Positions 1-13,882 are shown, counted from the stretch's first letter. The stretch is 64,000 nucleotides of DNA from Epiperipatus broadwayi (GCA_028023455.1 JAQFVV010006294.1:806001-870000), one strand, 5' to 3'. Notes: generated by a model not told the origin, from the letters alone. A program made the numbers and translations.

Positions 1-1480
1 CATTATCAAACACTTTAATTTTCCATACTTTATTCATTCCCCCTTTCTCTACTAATATGTAATCTATTATATGAAATATATTATTTCTGAACCATGTGTA
101 TTGTCCCTCATAAATATTTGATAAATTTCCAATGCTCAAATTCACTGACAAAAATTCTTCAAAAGCTGTCCATTCTTGTTACCCACTTAATTTCTTCAAT
201 ATACCCGTTCATATTCCCTATAACCATTATTTTTTTGAAATTGTATATCAACTAGGCATTATAGCTTGACTATCTCCAGTGGCTATATATACTATAACTA
301 TGTACTGTTCTTGTCTTATCTCAAGCCACAAATGTTCTTGGCACTTAACAGTATTTAAATATTTTTTTGACGTAACTCCTATACCACCATCCCTTTTTTC
401 TTTATATCCTGCCATACCAAGTTCTCCAATGTAGGTTCTTTTCTTAGATGTGTTTCCATTACTGTTAATACCTCGAGTTCATTTTAATTGCTTTGTTTAG
501 TCTCCTACCACCATTCAAATATCCAATTTTAACAATGTCTTCTTATTACCTCTTTATATTCTTTTGACTTTCTCTCTTATATTTACAAGTAACTTCCTTA
601 CCATTCCCTCTCCACAGTTACTCTTTGTTTATTTTTACATACCATCCATTCTTCTTTTTGATAATACTGCAATTTAAAACCCTACCCTCCTTTATCCCAA
701 ACTAATATTTTTTTATAAATCAAACCCCCTAATACTTCACTTCCTTGTTTTGCCAAATACAATCTATCTTTACTATAAAACTCTCTCTTACTAATAAAAA
801 AGTTCCACTCATCCACAAACATAACATTATTTGTCTTGCATAATTTTTTCAATCTCATTTAAAGAACATGTCCTATCTAACATATAGCTATTGACGAATC
901 TTGATAATAATCCAATTATTCCTCCTCTTCCTTTAATCTTACTCAAATTACTAATCAATTCTATGTAGTTATCCATTACTCTCTCCAATGGCTGACAAAT
1001 TATTTGTCCCTACCATAACAAACATCTCTACTCCCTTGTTTCTTTACCTTATCTGTAACATCCCTATCCTAACTCCAGGCAAACTTATTCTTACATACCC
1101 ATTTGTTTTCCCTTGCAATTACATTACATCCTCTAATTAGCGAGTCTCCTATCAATACTGTCTCATAGTTTATTTTATTTCATCCATGACATTCTCTTCC
1201 ACCTTCTAGGCTTCCTTATCTAATTCTTACTTCATTTCTAATGATTTTAATTTTGCTTCTACATCCTTTACCTCTCCCTCTATCTTACTTATTTTTTTCA
1301 CTACTTATGTCATCCATATGTAACTCCTCTAAAAACATACTCTATTCTATCTTTCTCAACTACATTTTCCTTCATTTCTCTTTAAACTATCTATACTTAG
1401 AAACCATTTTTTCATCTCTTTTATTACATTTACACATGATCACATAACCATACACCTGTTACATCCTTCCTAGTTTTATT
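1..1480 (-). mobile_element. Decayed LINE with SGNH-esterase-like ORF1 and endonuclease
   Basis: Translation of the minus strand, with interruptions, shows two recognisable parts. From about 1030 down to 730 there is VVMVGTNNL-like and then KDRLYLAKQGSEVLGG-like text, which resembles the GTN(N/D) and DG(L/V)HL blocks of SGNH esterase domains found in ORF1 of some CR1/L2-type LINEs. From about 420 down to 30 there is GYKEKRDGGIGV, an IVYIATGD stretch, a GNMNG-like stretch and YTWFRNNIFHIIDYIL, as in apurinic-type LINE endonucleases. The stretch 1180-1440 encodes a charged, probably coiled-coil segment. Several stops and frameshifts show it is dead. Reverse transcriptase would lie left of the window. 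Clade not assigned. Confidence 0.7.
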
Positions 1481-3471
1481 TAAGCATTTTAAATGATAAA
1501 TCATCACATATGGTACACAACCACAGAACACCTAATTTCCTTCTGATCATTATATATACATTGTGGGATACTATTGCAATCCATATTTCTTATTTTTTAA
1601 ATCCCCTACTCTATATTTATATTTATGCTTTTTCTATTACTCTTCAAATCCCTTTATACAAAAGGAGAAAAACTTTTCTCTTTTTAATGGCAATTGATAA
1701 ACATGTGCTTTCTAATCTTACTCCTCAAATGTTGTTTTTCTCAAATAAATCTCTCTTAAATTGAAAAATTATTTAGTACCAGACCTAAAAAAGCAACAAA
1801 TCTTACTTTCAACTTAGTTTTAAAGCCTCCTTGCAGTAAAGACACACTCAATTATTTTTTCCCTTTTATATTAATATGGTGTAATGAATCACTTTCCAAA
1901 TGTTAGCAATATTATTTCCGATCTTTCCAAATCCAATTAAATCTTTCTTCACTCCAATTTTCTTTTCACTTCCACACGTAGCAACAAAATTTTTCCAGAT
2001 GATATCTTTAAAAAAAACATCAATTTAACTATAGCGCCATCTATTGTAAATATGAGTTATTAATGTTGGTAGTACAATTTTAATTGTGAAAAAAGATTAA
2101 AACAGACAAACAACATGAGTTTTAAAACATTTATTTTCTATACTAAAAATTGAATAAAGGCACTTATAATGATATAAACTATTAGTGGTAACAACAGTCA
2201 TATACTGACTTTATAACAACCAGTTCTTAAATCGAATAGATATATTTAGGGAGAAAAAAAATAGACACTTTAAACATATTCAATAAGAAAATCGTTTTAT
2301 TATTTTAATATTTGCATAAAAAAATGGCTTTATAAATATTTTAAAATATTAACTAAAAATATTCCATCATTAATTTTTTTGAATGATAGTTTCTTTTTTT
2401 TTTTTTTTACGAGTTAAGACATAATGGAAAGTTCTGCAATGTGTGTGATATTTATAAATAATACATTACTAAATTTAAAACAATTATGTTTCTGCTCAAA
2501 ATTCACAGTAAAATATCACTAATTTTATCATTAACTGCATTCTTAACATAAATTAATTACAAAAATTTAACAATTATAACCTTACATTTAAAATATTCAG
2601 ATAACTTGTTTTCAAGTCTACAACTTTGATTTAATATTATATTTTAGTAATATCACCTTGTAGGGCAATAATTCAATATTTAAAGATTGTCTACATTTAT
2701 GAAAAAAAAAATCTGCTGTAATCTGAAGTTCAGAAGTTGTAAAGCTATTCAAGAAAAACTAAAAATATTAATTTTAAAAAACATTACTATCTGAATATTT
2801 AAATGTAAGAGTATCACATATATTTTTAAATCTATATGGTAATCAGCAGCCTATGATCTTAGAATCTAATATAGAATTTTGAACTGAACACACACACACC
2901 CTTAATCATAACAAATTGTCACTTGTGGCAAGTTAATAATGTTTGATAATATACATTTTTTTAAAAAACAATGAAAGACAGTTTGTGATGTTATTTCATA
3001 CTAAAGGTAGATATAATCCCAAAACAGTAATACAGTGATTAATATGATTGATGAGAATTTGAAAAATGCCACAGTAATCAAATTTATATTAATAAACATT
3101 ACAGCTTAGAATTTTTGCAAGAAATATTTTACTATCATCAGCCATTCTTTGCCAAGATATAATAGTAAAACGTTTCTTTGGAAGATATTGGATCAATGTT
3201 TTTTTGAAAAACTGATTTCTTTCATATCTACAATTAATATTTTCATTAAAATGGAAATGCATTTTTTTAACATTATATAGCATAATTTTTTCAAAATTTG
3301 GATCAATATTCAGCAGCTTTATTGTATTACATTATCTCAAAGAACGATAAGGTATGATATATTCATAGAGTCATATTGAGATCTATATTAAATGAAACAT
3401 ATTAATCAAGGATATACTGTTTATATATAATCATAAGTGCCAGCAGCTAACTGGTTACATATAAATCACAT
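1481..3471. other. A+T-rich DNA, possible 5' remainder of the LINE, otherwise nothing recognised
   Basis: The stretch to about 2050 may be the 5' end of the minus-strand LINE: it keeps the pyrimidine-rich plus-strand bias and ends near GCGCCATCTATTG (2035-2047). Beyond that there is only A+T-rich sequence with a T run (2393-2408) and a short CA run near 2889. Open frames at 1510-1764 and 3089-3283 have no recognisable motif. Confidence 0.4.
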
Positions 3472-3631
3472 CACTGCAGGCAATGCTTAAATAAACAAAT
3501 AGAATATTAATCTGTTGTCAAGGCAACACTCATTTTTTAGATAAATCTTCCATACATCTAAAAAAAAAGAATGTTGCCATGGCAACAGTTTGCTAAGATT
3601 TTATTGGTTTATTTAAGCATTGGTTGCAGTG
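3472..3631. mobile_element. Palindromic MITE, family A
   Basis: Two arms of about 70 bases form an imperfect inverted repeat starting CACTGCAGGCAATGCTTAAA and ending with the complement at GCATTGGTTGCAGTG. The inner arm ends carry GTTGTCAAGGCAAC and GTTGCCATGGCAAC. A related copy lies at 59206-59347. No coding capacity. A 104-codon open frame starts inside the right arm and is judged not real. Confidence 0.75.
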
Positions 3632-3728
3632 CTGTGCTATATATAAAACATGAACAAGATGTTTTTAAACTGTTATGCACTTATGTTAACTCTTACAATT
3701 TAATAAAGAAAAAAACAATATGCATATA

Positions 3729-3967
3729 CAGGCAGTCCTCTTCTTTCATAAATTGGCATTTATACAATCAATTTCTAGCACATATAAGCATCAAAAACTT
3801 CTGTTTTTATATAAACATTTATTTATTGCAATGCTTACTTTCATTTGCTAAAAAATATTTTCATCAATATTATGGACATTGGTAAACATGCACCAAAAGG
3901 AAAAATCTATTTAACATAATATTCAATTTATGCAAAAATCCATAAAATATAAGGAGAGGATTAACTG
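3729..3967. mobile_element. Possible Tigger/pogo-type short element
   Basis: The ends CAGGCAGTCCTC and GAGGATTAACTG are inverted relative to each other with a few mismatches and are both flanked by TA, as expected for Tc1/mariner/pogo superfamily insertions. The terminal text resembles Tigger/pogo ends. The interior of about 215 bases has no transposase. Confidence 0.4.
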
Positions 3968-3969
3968 TA

Positions 3970-6900
3970 TTGCTATATTGTCATGAAAAAAACAAACATT
4001 TTTGCAAGTTAATATCAACTTTTAAATTAACATTTTTTGTTGTTGTTCTTCAAGAAATAACATTTACAATTATTTTCAAAAGAGAAGTTGAGTAAAGCAT
4101 AAATCATTATAGACAGAATCAAACTTTACAAAAAATATCTCTTAGATTATTTTCATAAAATATACTTTGTTTATTAGCAAATTTTAAGCTGGCAAGAAGT
4201 GATCATCAAATTTACTAAATGAAAGCATTTAATATCAGCAAAAGAATATTAAAATTAATCTTTCTAGCTCTATGTATTGTACATTTATATATGAGTGCAT
4301 GATTATAATTTTTTTTTAGTTAAAAAATTACATTGTAAAGTAGCACATTTATTGGCGTATAGGACACAGTAGTAAGTAAGACCCCCCTCCCCCAAGACAT
4401 TTTTAAGAAAAAAAACATTTTTTTGTGAATTTCTATGATGATTTACTGTACTAATTTTATAATTATTTATCTCAACAAAAAATGTACCTAGGGAACACTA
4501 GTTAGGTGCCTTTTAATCTTCATACTCAAAACCCAGAAATTCAACTCTAGATCTAAACATTTTGAAGATTGTCTCTTTTCTTAACTGTTATTTACCTTGT
4601 GGATAGATTTATATTTTTGAGAGAACTTATTTTATATTTTAACCATTTAATTTTTAAAAATTATAAAAATATTAAGTTATTTTAAATATTTTGCTCTGAT
4701 ATTAATATAATTAAGAGTATATATATACATTAGTATGACAATGCTATGTAGATATATATATGCATGCTTATACACGAGTATTTGTAAATATTTTTTTGTT
4801 TCACAAAAGGATAAAATGCAATAGAATACTTATATATGTATATTAGCATAAACCAGAAGTTTTGGATTGAGACTGAAATTTCAAATCATAATTTTGATTA
4901 TCGCCACACAAGACACATTCCATATTTTAGGCATATTTTTAGGGAAACAAAGTGCATCTATATGCTGGCAAATATGGTAGTTGCACATTGCTAATAGTAC
5001 ATTTTTGAAGAAATTAGACTCTAATCATTCTGATTGGAACTGATATATTTTCAAAAGTTTATTTATATCTAATCTAATTAATAATAATAATAATAAAGAA
5101 ATGTTAATGTTTATATGTTATTTAAAATAGATGTATATATAAAATTTTATATAATTATGAAAATAATTAATGAAACTTTATAACTCTATGTACATATATG
5201 TACAACATACCCACACACATATATTTTGATAACTGCTATTAAGTTATACAACTGCATAAATGAAATATCTATAAGAAATGTATAATTGAACAAATCCATT
5301 ATATAGATGATAAAATATCATTGCAAAGACAACTTTCAAACTTCTTTTAATTGTCCATTTAACAAATTAGTTTACGTAACAAAATATTTAACAAAATGTG
5401 CAATTTATATACTAATTAAATAGAATTTGATAATATTCATGATTTCTCTTCAGACCATAACTAATTTATTACTTTTAATGATCATTTATAATAATCCTCA
5501 TTTAAATTTTTTACTTACTTATACAATATTATCGTTCATATTTGAAATTTATTAATCTGTCCTTTGTGGTTTGGCAAAGTGAAAGGAAGAGTAGACTTAA
5601 GAACTAAAGGTTCCTGGATCAAGGTTTAAATTCTGGTGCTAGAATGTCACATTCTTCTGGTCAATCAACTATTTGATTATTTTATTAAACTGAGATGAAA
5701 TAATTTTGGCTTATAAATCAAATTCAAACAATTTTTTTTAATAACATTCTTATAAATAGATGTGAATATATTCATACATAAAAAAAAATTCAATATAAAA
5801 ATGTTTGTATTAATCTTAATATTTGTTATGATCTTACAGCAGTGAAATCTGATTTTAAAAAATGTGTTTCTATGATCATATATATAATAAATTAGAGATG
5901 TTCCAGATAATTTAAAGTAACTTTTGCATTCTAATTCTCAACAAACTTTTTAATAATACTAAAGTGGATAAATACAATGGATTCAACCTAGCAGTATACT
6001 ATGGAAAAACATGCATATTGCAGCATGGTTAACAATATGACTATTCTAGAGATTTTGATACTAATAATTCTGAATTCAGAAGAAAAAAGACATAAAAATG
6101 AAACAGATGATTTTTCATTTGAAGAAGACTAAGGAAGTACAATATATTTCAAATTATTCTGATTTTGAATCAGAAGTCAAATAATCAACTTAGTAGTTGT
6201 TGGAATTACTTCTAATAATATCAATCTTTACTAGCATATCAACTTTCATACAATAGTCTTTTTAAATATTTCTTGTTTTGACAATAGTCTTAGTATACAG
6301 ACAATATACTAAGTTCTGTTATTTTGTTGTTGCTTTTTTGAAAATAATAGATTCATAATAAAATAATTATTTTCATCTATATGTAGTACAGCTGGTAGAA
6401 ATACTGCTAAAATTAATTTAAAATGAAATATCTTAATTCAGAGAGTCATGAAGCTAATTAAGAGGAAGTAATCTAATAAGGGAAACTTTGTTTTTGATAT
6501 GCAATTAATTGCAATCTCAAATCTCTAAGAAAAAGAAATCTAATTGTAATATAGTCAAATCAAGTGATTTCACACAGGAATAGAAGACTAGAAAAATAGA
6601 ATTCAATAAAATAGAATAAACAATTTCAGGCATTTTCCAATGATTGGTATGAAATTTGAAATAAATAATGATTCTCTGACAATTTTATAAAAATAATCAA
6701 ATGATTAATTACATAGGAGATCATGTGTCAGTCAACCACTAGAAATAAAAAGTTGCATTTCAATCCAGGAACTTGTAGATTTTAAATCAATCATTGTACT
6801 AAATTACCATGTGCGAACATTTGATATTACCATGATGCTTCATCATTTCAGAAATTATGCAGAAAAAATTGTTGTTTAAAAGTTCTGGAAGCAATTTAAA

Positions 6901-7924
6901 ATGGCTTCTGTTTTACTGAAACATATTTTAAATACATTGCTTATACATCAGCAAAAGTGATCTTAGTAACTCCCATGACATAACTTTTTATTAGGCACAT
7001 TTAATTCATGATTATACCAGCACAATAACTTTTTATTAAAATTTTAGATTTTTTGATCTCGCCCATTTATTCATGCTTTCTCTCAAACAATTAAATAATT
7101 TCTTTGTACTTTTTTGTAATATAAAAAAACTTATAATAATTTATTTAGCTTTTTTTTAACATACTTTGTATTAAATATATGTTGTTGCATTTCTTTTTAT
7201 TACTGAAATGGCACATTTTGTGATATGCAACATCTCATGAGCCATGCCAATTATATTTATAAATTTTCCTATAGCTTTACCCAACTAAGTATTACTAAGA
7301 ATATCTTAAAAATTATTAGTTTTCTCTAATCTTCTCCAATCATTCGATCATGTTCATTTATAGTCCAGGTAAATTTTAATTTTTTTAATATCACTTTATG
7401 TTCAATACAATCCTTTATTGCTTTTATCATTAAATAACTAGAATAATAACTACATATTATTTCTTCAAACTTAATGTGCACAATATTTACCCCAAAATAC
7501 ATTTCCCTTTGATAACACAATTCATGAGTTTCTAATAAATACTCCATAATTAATGGTGAAGCATGCTTCATAAATGACTTTGGTTTAACTCTGTCAACTT
7601 TTTCCCATTCTCTTTTACATTACGGTCTTCAGTCATCATAGGACTCTCATGTCATCAGTCATTTCTATGCCATAACTGATAATGGGATTGTGTATTTGTA
7701 AGGCCATTTCTTTTATTTAATTAGAACCACAACAATCATGATTCCAATCTTTTTTACTTTCTAACTTTTTATCTTTATAGTTATAATGACTTAATTAATT
7801 ATAAATGGATGCTGACTTTCACTTTGTACAATTTTTTTCATTAATGTAATTGCCATATTTTAAAAATAAATAGAAAAACTTAATAAAGTAATTATCTTCA
7901 CAATACTGTAGAGTAATCTATTGT
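3970..7924. other. A+T-rich downstream DNA with one weak tRNA-like SINE trace
   Basis: Mostly simple A+T-rich sequence with short AT runs (4719-4762) and a TAA run near 5080. At about 5560-5640 there are weak tRNA promoter-like boxes (TTGTGGTTTGGCAAAG and AAGGTTTAAATTC), possibly the head of a tRNA-derived SINE. An open frame of 81 codons on the minus strand (7326-7571) has no recognisable motif. Confidence 0.3.
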
Positions 7925-7994
7925 AAGCTTGAGTAATCAATGGACATCAGATGATATAGCATCACTATCTGGTATTCCGTGATTACTCAAGCTT
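7925..7994. repeat. Short perfect hairpin repeat
   Basis: AAGCTTGAGTAATCA (7925-7939) is exactly the reverse complement of 7980-7994, separated by 40 bases. The text GAGTAATCAATGGACATCAG resembles the start of the fold-back family at 43400-43440 and 60880-60920, so this is probably a deleted derivative of that family. Confidence 0.65.
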
Positions 7995-8488
7995 AAAGTA
8001 CATGGGTCTAGAGTAGGTAAAGATAACTGCTTTTGAAAATATGAATATGCATGAGAGGTCATGTGATGTTGCTAAGGAATATATGACTTTAAGCACAGTA
8101 TACTACTAAATACAGTAAAACTAACATGCTTTTTTTTTAAAAAAAAAAAAAACATTTTCACTAGATTTTATAATTTTTTCAGATAATTTGTGTGTTCATA
8201 CATGATTCTAAAATGTTTGTATTTAGTTTTATATTATATTTCTTTGGTTCCTACATAATGTTAGTATGACAGAAATACTAAAAGATCATGAATGTAATTT
8301 TTGTTTGCATCACTATTTACAAACAACTATTAACAACTTTAATAATATATTTAAAAAAAAACACATTATATGAAGTGAAAAAAGTCTGAGAAACTTCAAG
8401 CTTTTCTTGAGTCAATAAAAACGGAAGCATCATAAAGAGACTATATTTTCACAAGTATATAAATATTTCATCAAAAGTATTTAGTCAA
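7995..8488. other. Nothing recognised
   Basis: A+T-rich sequence with an A/T homopolymer junction near 8131-8153. No gene or repeat motif was identified. Confidence 0.4.
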
Positions 8489-8565
8489 GCATTGGTGGCC
8501 TTGTGGTTAGCGTAGCTGCCTTCCAAGCAGCTGGCCACTTTGACATATGAAAAAAAAAAAAAAAA
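8489..8565 (+). pseudogene. Truncated tRNA-Gly (UCC) retropseudogene with poly(A)
   Basis: GCATTGGTGGCCTTGTGGTT (8489-8508) followed by AGC and TAGCTGCCTTCCAAGCAGC matches the 5' two thirds of eukaryotic tRNA-Gly(UCC): acceptor strand, D arm with box A, and anticodon arm with TTCCAA holding the TCC anticodon. The T arm is missing and is replaced after about 20 bases by a run of 15 A. This looks like a retroposed partial tRNA or the head of a tRNA-Gly-derived SINE. No acceptor pairing is possible, so it is not a functional tRNA. Confidence 0.7.
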
Positions 8566-10003
8566 TGAATTTAGAAAAAAAATTAATAATTTACAATATG
8601 ATTGTACATCATCATTGGTGCCAGCAATAACTTTGAAATATAATTAATTTATGGAGATGGTGTATTGATGTGTTAAAATACTTAAATACATTTCTTACAA
8701 TGATATTTGGCTAAAAAAGATGTCTTAAAAACGTGTGATACCATTATAAAATAATAAAACTATTTAACATATACATAAAAATTTACTACTTTAAAAAGTT
8801 GAAAGATTGATGGATATTTCAAGCCTAAGTTCAGGAATAATTTCATTCAGCAACAATTTTTGGAAATTTACTTTCTCATATTTTAGCTGTTAACAAATGA
8901 TAAATAATAAAGGAAGTAAAATTAAACACTACATACATGGAAAAAACATTAACTATAACCCTAAAGCATTTTTCAATATTGAGTACTCATATCAAAGTTA
9001 ATTCTTATATTCAAAATAAGTCAATGTTAATGTACGATATTTCTGAATGAAAGTGTTTCTAAATCTTATCAATATTATTTTAAGAATCGATTATTAAATT
9101 TAAGGATATCTTAAATGAAATCTTCACATATATTTACATATTTGATAAAATGTGGATCGCTCTAACTTACTTGTATTTTATTGATGTTGACTTTATTATG
9201 AGTTTTTTATTTTAAATATTACAGTTGCCTTCGACAAATGCATTCAGTACTGAAAAATGCATTAAGGTCATAGTTATGTTTTCTTCACATATGAAGCAGT
9301 GTTAATATTGTCTTTATGATGCATTTCAGTAATGATTATCATAAATTTTTACAAATAAAATAAAATTTAATTAATGATAATAAACTGCATATATATTTAT
9401 ATATATGTGTGTGTGTGTATGTTTATATGTATAAACTTATTTTTTAATACATATAAAAAAAATTAAATAAATAAATAAAGCTTATAATATGCTTTCAAAT
9501 GATACAAATAAAAATTTGCTATCAGAAGCAGATTTAACAAAATTTATTTATGTTATACAGTTGCTAACTTAAATGTATTATGTGCGCGTGTGTGCATATA
9601 CATACACGCACATGCTAATTTTATGTTAATATTGAGAACATAATATTAGAGTAATTTATTTTAAACCTACTAAGCTAATTTGAATTAAATATGCATATAT
9701 TTACATATATAAATTTACATTAAAAGAGCCATACATTTAGACAAGCACTTATTTGCAGCACCTATCTTTTGTTAATTAAATAATCTAATTAAGTTGATGT
9801 ATAGGGAAATCATTAGCATAATTTTTTCCAATAAACTATTATTATATGTCTGAAATATATATAATTGTTTATAATTTTTTAACAGAAAAATCTCTGTGAC
9901 TTAAAGATTAAAACAGGAAAGTTAAATGATTTCAATGTACTTGTATAGTTATATACTTCCAAACAAGAGAAACCTATTCATGGTGCAACCAAGTCTGAAA
10001 ATG
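8566..10003. other. A+T-rich DNA with microsatellites
   Basis: Contains an AT/GT microsatellite (9392-9425) and a short CG/TG-rich stretch (9582-9611). No gene or transposon recognised. Confidence 0.4.
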
Positions 10004-10132
10004 TTACTATGATAATTCACAAGCCAGATCCCCAAAGAATCTCTTAAATGAACTTCAAATAACATCCTCTTTTTCTTATATCAATGCCAATCCATTTATT
10101 AGGTAAATCTGATTTGTGAATTATCATAGTAA
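10004..10132. mobile_element. Short MITE-like inverted repeat
   Basis: TTACTATGATAATTCACAA (10004-10022) is a perfect 19-base inverted repeat of 10114-10132, enclosing about 90 bases of unrelated sequence. No further copies were noticed and no target duplication was resolved. Confidence 0.55.
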
Positions 10133-12833
10133 TCTTCTCGAACGTTTTTGATAAATCGTAAAATTATTTATGGGTTTGTTAAAATTAAAAAAATCCAAAC
10201 AATAGATATACCGTTTAAAGTAAACATATATCTAATTCTGAAAATTTATTTTCAATGAAAATGATAAAATTAAGTGATTGTCTCATGATTGGATTTTGAT
10301 ATGTAAATCTTTTCAAGTTATCATCAGAAAATATATACTAAATTAAAATACATAAATCTCTCTTAACTGAATATAAATATTATCATTTAATATTTTTTAA
10401 AAATGTTCTGCTAAATGAAATCTCTTTAAAGCAAATGAATAAAAACATCAAAAACTAAAAAAAGTATCTCCAAGATGTATTTCTGCCAAATTAACGAACT
10501 GCTTTCAAAATGTATTAAGTTCAATACTTATTTTATCTGCTCTATGAATGTTTAAGCCATTCTTGCAATCCCTCTTCAAATTCTATGAAACATATACCAT
10601 GTAGACATTACATTTCTTTATTAATTATTAACTATAATTTTTCAACATACAGGAAAAAACATTCTGAAATTAACAATTGCAAGTAAATAAGTATATCTGC
10701 AATTTTAGTTATCTAGGATTTAAAAAAATGAAAAATAGAACAGAAATTTTTAATTTTTTACTTCATAATGCGTTAAGTAGTATATATTTAATGACAGTTG
10801 AAACGGGTTAAGGAATTAACTGAAAGTACTACTTCTTACAGATTGAAAGACTGTATATAATAGTTAATTACCATTGTATTTATTATTTTTATTAATTATT
10901 TCAATAGTTTTTTAATTAATGGACATTTTATTTGTATTATTTATGTATATATATATTGTGCGCGTGTTATACATGTTTTCAACATATATAATAGATAGTA
11001 CAGACACACACCTATATATTTGCACATGTAATTAAAAATACATATTATAAGTAGTTCATACAATAGAGGAATTTTGGTAATTGTGACAGAGTTTGAAATC
11101 AAAGACCACAGATATGAGGAGACAACTATATATATTAAATTATATCTAATTAATTGAATACATTTTTATAAAACTTAAGATTCGGAAAGAGACAGCAAGA
11201 GTAATTTAAACATCAATAGAAACAGAACATTTGAGTGGTTTATTAGAAAATACATTCTCATCAAAATAAAGAGCTTAGGATGTTAGGAGACTTTAGAATT
11301 TTTAAAACTAGGAGAAAATAATTATTGAAATAAACCTTTTTTTAAAAAAAAAATAAGAAAAAAAAGATAATAAAAAAATGTAAAGATTATATATAATGAA
11401 AATATTTAAAAACAAACACAACAATAGCAATAACAACAACAAACAATATATAAATTATTGGAGCCTAATGTTTTTTAATAATGTTACTTAAGTGAAGATA
11501 ATAAAAACTAACCATTTTTCATTATTTTCTGTATTACTTTCTGAAACTAATATTCATCAAGTAGGCTTTTTATATTATTTTAGTAATATATGGGTATACT
11601 GCACACAAAAGAAAATATATAATAAAGTGCTTCACAAATACTTTCCTATTGACTTCTTCAAGCATGCACATACTGATATATTAACATATTTGATTTCTCT
11701 TTTGTTATAAAAATATAAAATTCTAAGTTCATGGTCATTTTATTCTAATGGTGATCTAGGAATCAGATGAATAATTAAGTTTAATCAAACCAAACTTTAT
11801 TTTTAATGAAAAAGTTTACCTTAATCAATGACAAATTTAATAATCATTTCTAAGTATTTTTTTGTAGTATCTTACATTTTGAAATCATCATTATGATACA
11901 TTTTATATATATATACACATGCATGTAAGACAAGGCAAATTCTTTTAGAAGAAATATAGTATATAAATACATTAGGAACAGTAAATCATTATTTTTCTGT
12001 AGAATTATTTATTGTAAGATTCTAATCATTGGACTTTAAACAGCAGAACTATATCTATATCCCAAGAATTTTACAATCCTCACTGATAGCCAGAAATTAA
12101 TCAGACACCTAGTGTCTAATGAATATTGAGTTTACAACAAATGATTATAAACAAAAATAAATACGGTATACTGCTCCGGATATAGATGTTAAAAAATAAT
12201 CAGAAACAATCATAATAATGCTTTAAAGTTTGCAAGAACTACAATATTAATAAAAAATGATAAAATCACTCGGATTTTTTTTTTTGCAAAATAATTAAAA
12301 GACATGTCTCTCTTAATGTAAACCATAAATATAACTGCCATATTATTTCTTTGTAACTACTTTTCAAAAAAGTGATCTAAGATATAAATATAGAATTAAA
12401 TAAAATAATGCAAATATGACTAGTTAATAACTTGAAATATAATTATGTTTTGCATCTAAAAAAAAATATACATCATTAGAGGAACTAATTATAATGTCCT
12501 TACTAGATAAGTAATAAAAAAAATGGAATAAATATAAAAATTGAGATTTTTCTTTTAACAAAATTAGTCTGATAATACAAAAACATAAGAAGAATAAATC
12601 TTATATAGCAATAATTTACATTTGAATTTACACAGAGCTTATCATTAAGTTGGCTGTGTAAATGTATAAATAAATATATTATGTAATATCTTGATGTTAA
12701 GTTATACATTAGCAATGTTCTAAACTGGAAAGAATATTCCAAAGATTATAAAATAACAGTAAATATAATTCAAACTCAATAAATATTAATGTCAGGCTTC
12801 ATGGAAGACTATTGTCTGATTGGTCCATTGATG
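10133..12833. other. A+T-rich sequence downstream of the gcl stop codon
   Basis: Should include the gcl 3' untranslated region at its right end (minus strand). Nothing else could be recognised: only A/T runs, AT microsatellites (10946-10956, 11907-11914) and unsupported small open frames at 11492-11710 and 12503-12742. Confidence 0.4.
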
Positions 12834-12944
12834 TCAGCTACTTTGTGAAATATCTTCAACTTTGAATGGCGACAACATTACATAATTTAGAATTACATAA
12901 AGAGGAAAGGTTGCTTCTTTTTCTAGATTCAAAATTCTACATTC
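12834..12944 (-). CDS. gcl: germ cell-less, last exon with stop codon
   Basis: This 111-base coding part encodes ECRILNLEKEATFPLYVILN and then YVMLSPFKVEDISQSS before TGA. GMCL1 ends with the comparable VVMNLDSRLLIFPLYICCN and FLYISPEKKN. The acceptor is TTTTTAG in phase 0. The tail extends a few residues past the usual family end. No convincing AATAAA was seen within about 300 bases downstream, so the end of the 3' untranslated region is not placed. Confidence 0.9.
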   Translation of the reverse strand, partial: ECRILNLEKEATFPLYVILNYVMLSPFKVEDISQSS

Positions 12945-13882
12945 CTAAAAATAAAAACAACAACAATTATCATAAAATTATATATATCACATAGAGAATA
13001 CATTTATTTCTTCTATTTATTTATTTAAGAATTGAAGTAACTGTTAGATGATTTTTCTCTCTAAATCTATCTTTTCTGCATTATATAATATGAGGCTCAT
13101 TAAAATTTAAGATGTATTTCTAAAATCGAAATGATAAAATAAATTCTATTTAAATAGCATTAAGTAATGGCAAACAATTACTGGTAAAGATAAAATGTTG
13201 TAATTTGATTGCACAATTGATATTTAATTAACCCAATCTGCCATCTAGCAGCGAATTTAACATACACACACAAAATGGACATTGCTAATGTCTTCATTCT
13301 GGTTGGATAATGTGGACAAACAAAGAAGTATATATTCAACCAATAGCTTTTTATTAACGACTTGAGATTTTGAATCCAAATTACCAATTTAGCTAGCTAT
13401 AATTGAAAGTGACACAATATCTTTTTTCTCAACGAACTGCACATTTATAAAACTAAGTAACTTAATGATTTGTGATAGAAATATTTAGGATCGTAATAAT
13501 TTCAACGGCATAGAAAATCTAATAAAAAGTTATTGGAAGATTACAGTTATTTGTCCAACAGTTCTTTCCTGAGCAAAGGTTAATTAATCAAATATTAGTA
13601 ATGGGAACCTGGACTCCTTAACTATATTATATGTTGCTATCAATGAATTATTTGATATTTGACAAAAAGCTAAAAATGAAAAAGAAAATACTGTTCCATA
13701 ATAGTACTAAATGAAGAAGAAAATACTATTACAAAACTTTCTCAGCTTATTTGCAACAGGAGCAGCAATTCATACAAGTTTTTCCTAAGCTAATTATTAT
13801 AAGCTCGAATGCCAAAAACTAATTTGGAAATGTGGATATAGCATTCTCATCTAGCATCTATTGATGATTTCTTAAGCTTATA

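Noticed and set aside
3571-3885. Open frame of 104 codons on the plus strand
   Set aside because: It starts inside a palindromic MITE arm and runs through a Tigger-like end; no motif or splice context.
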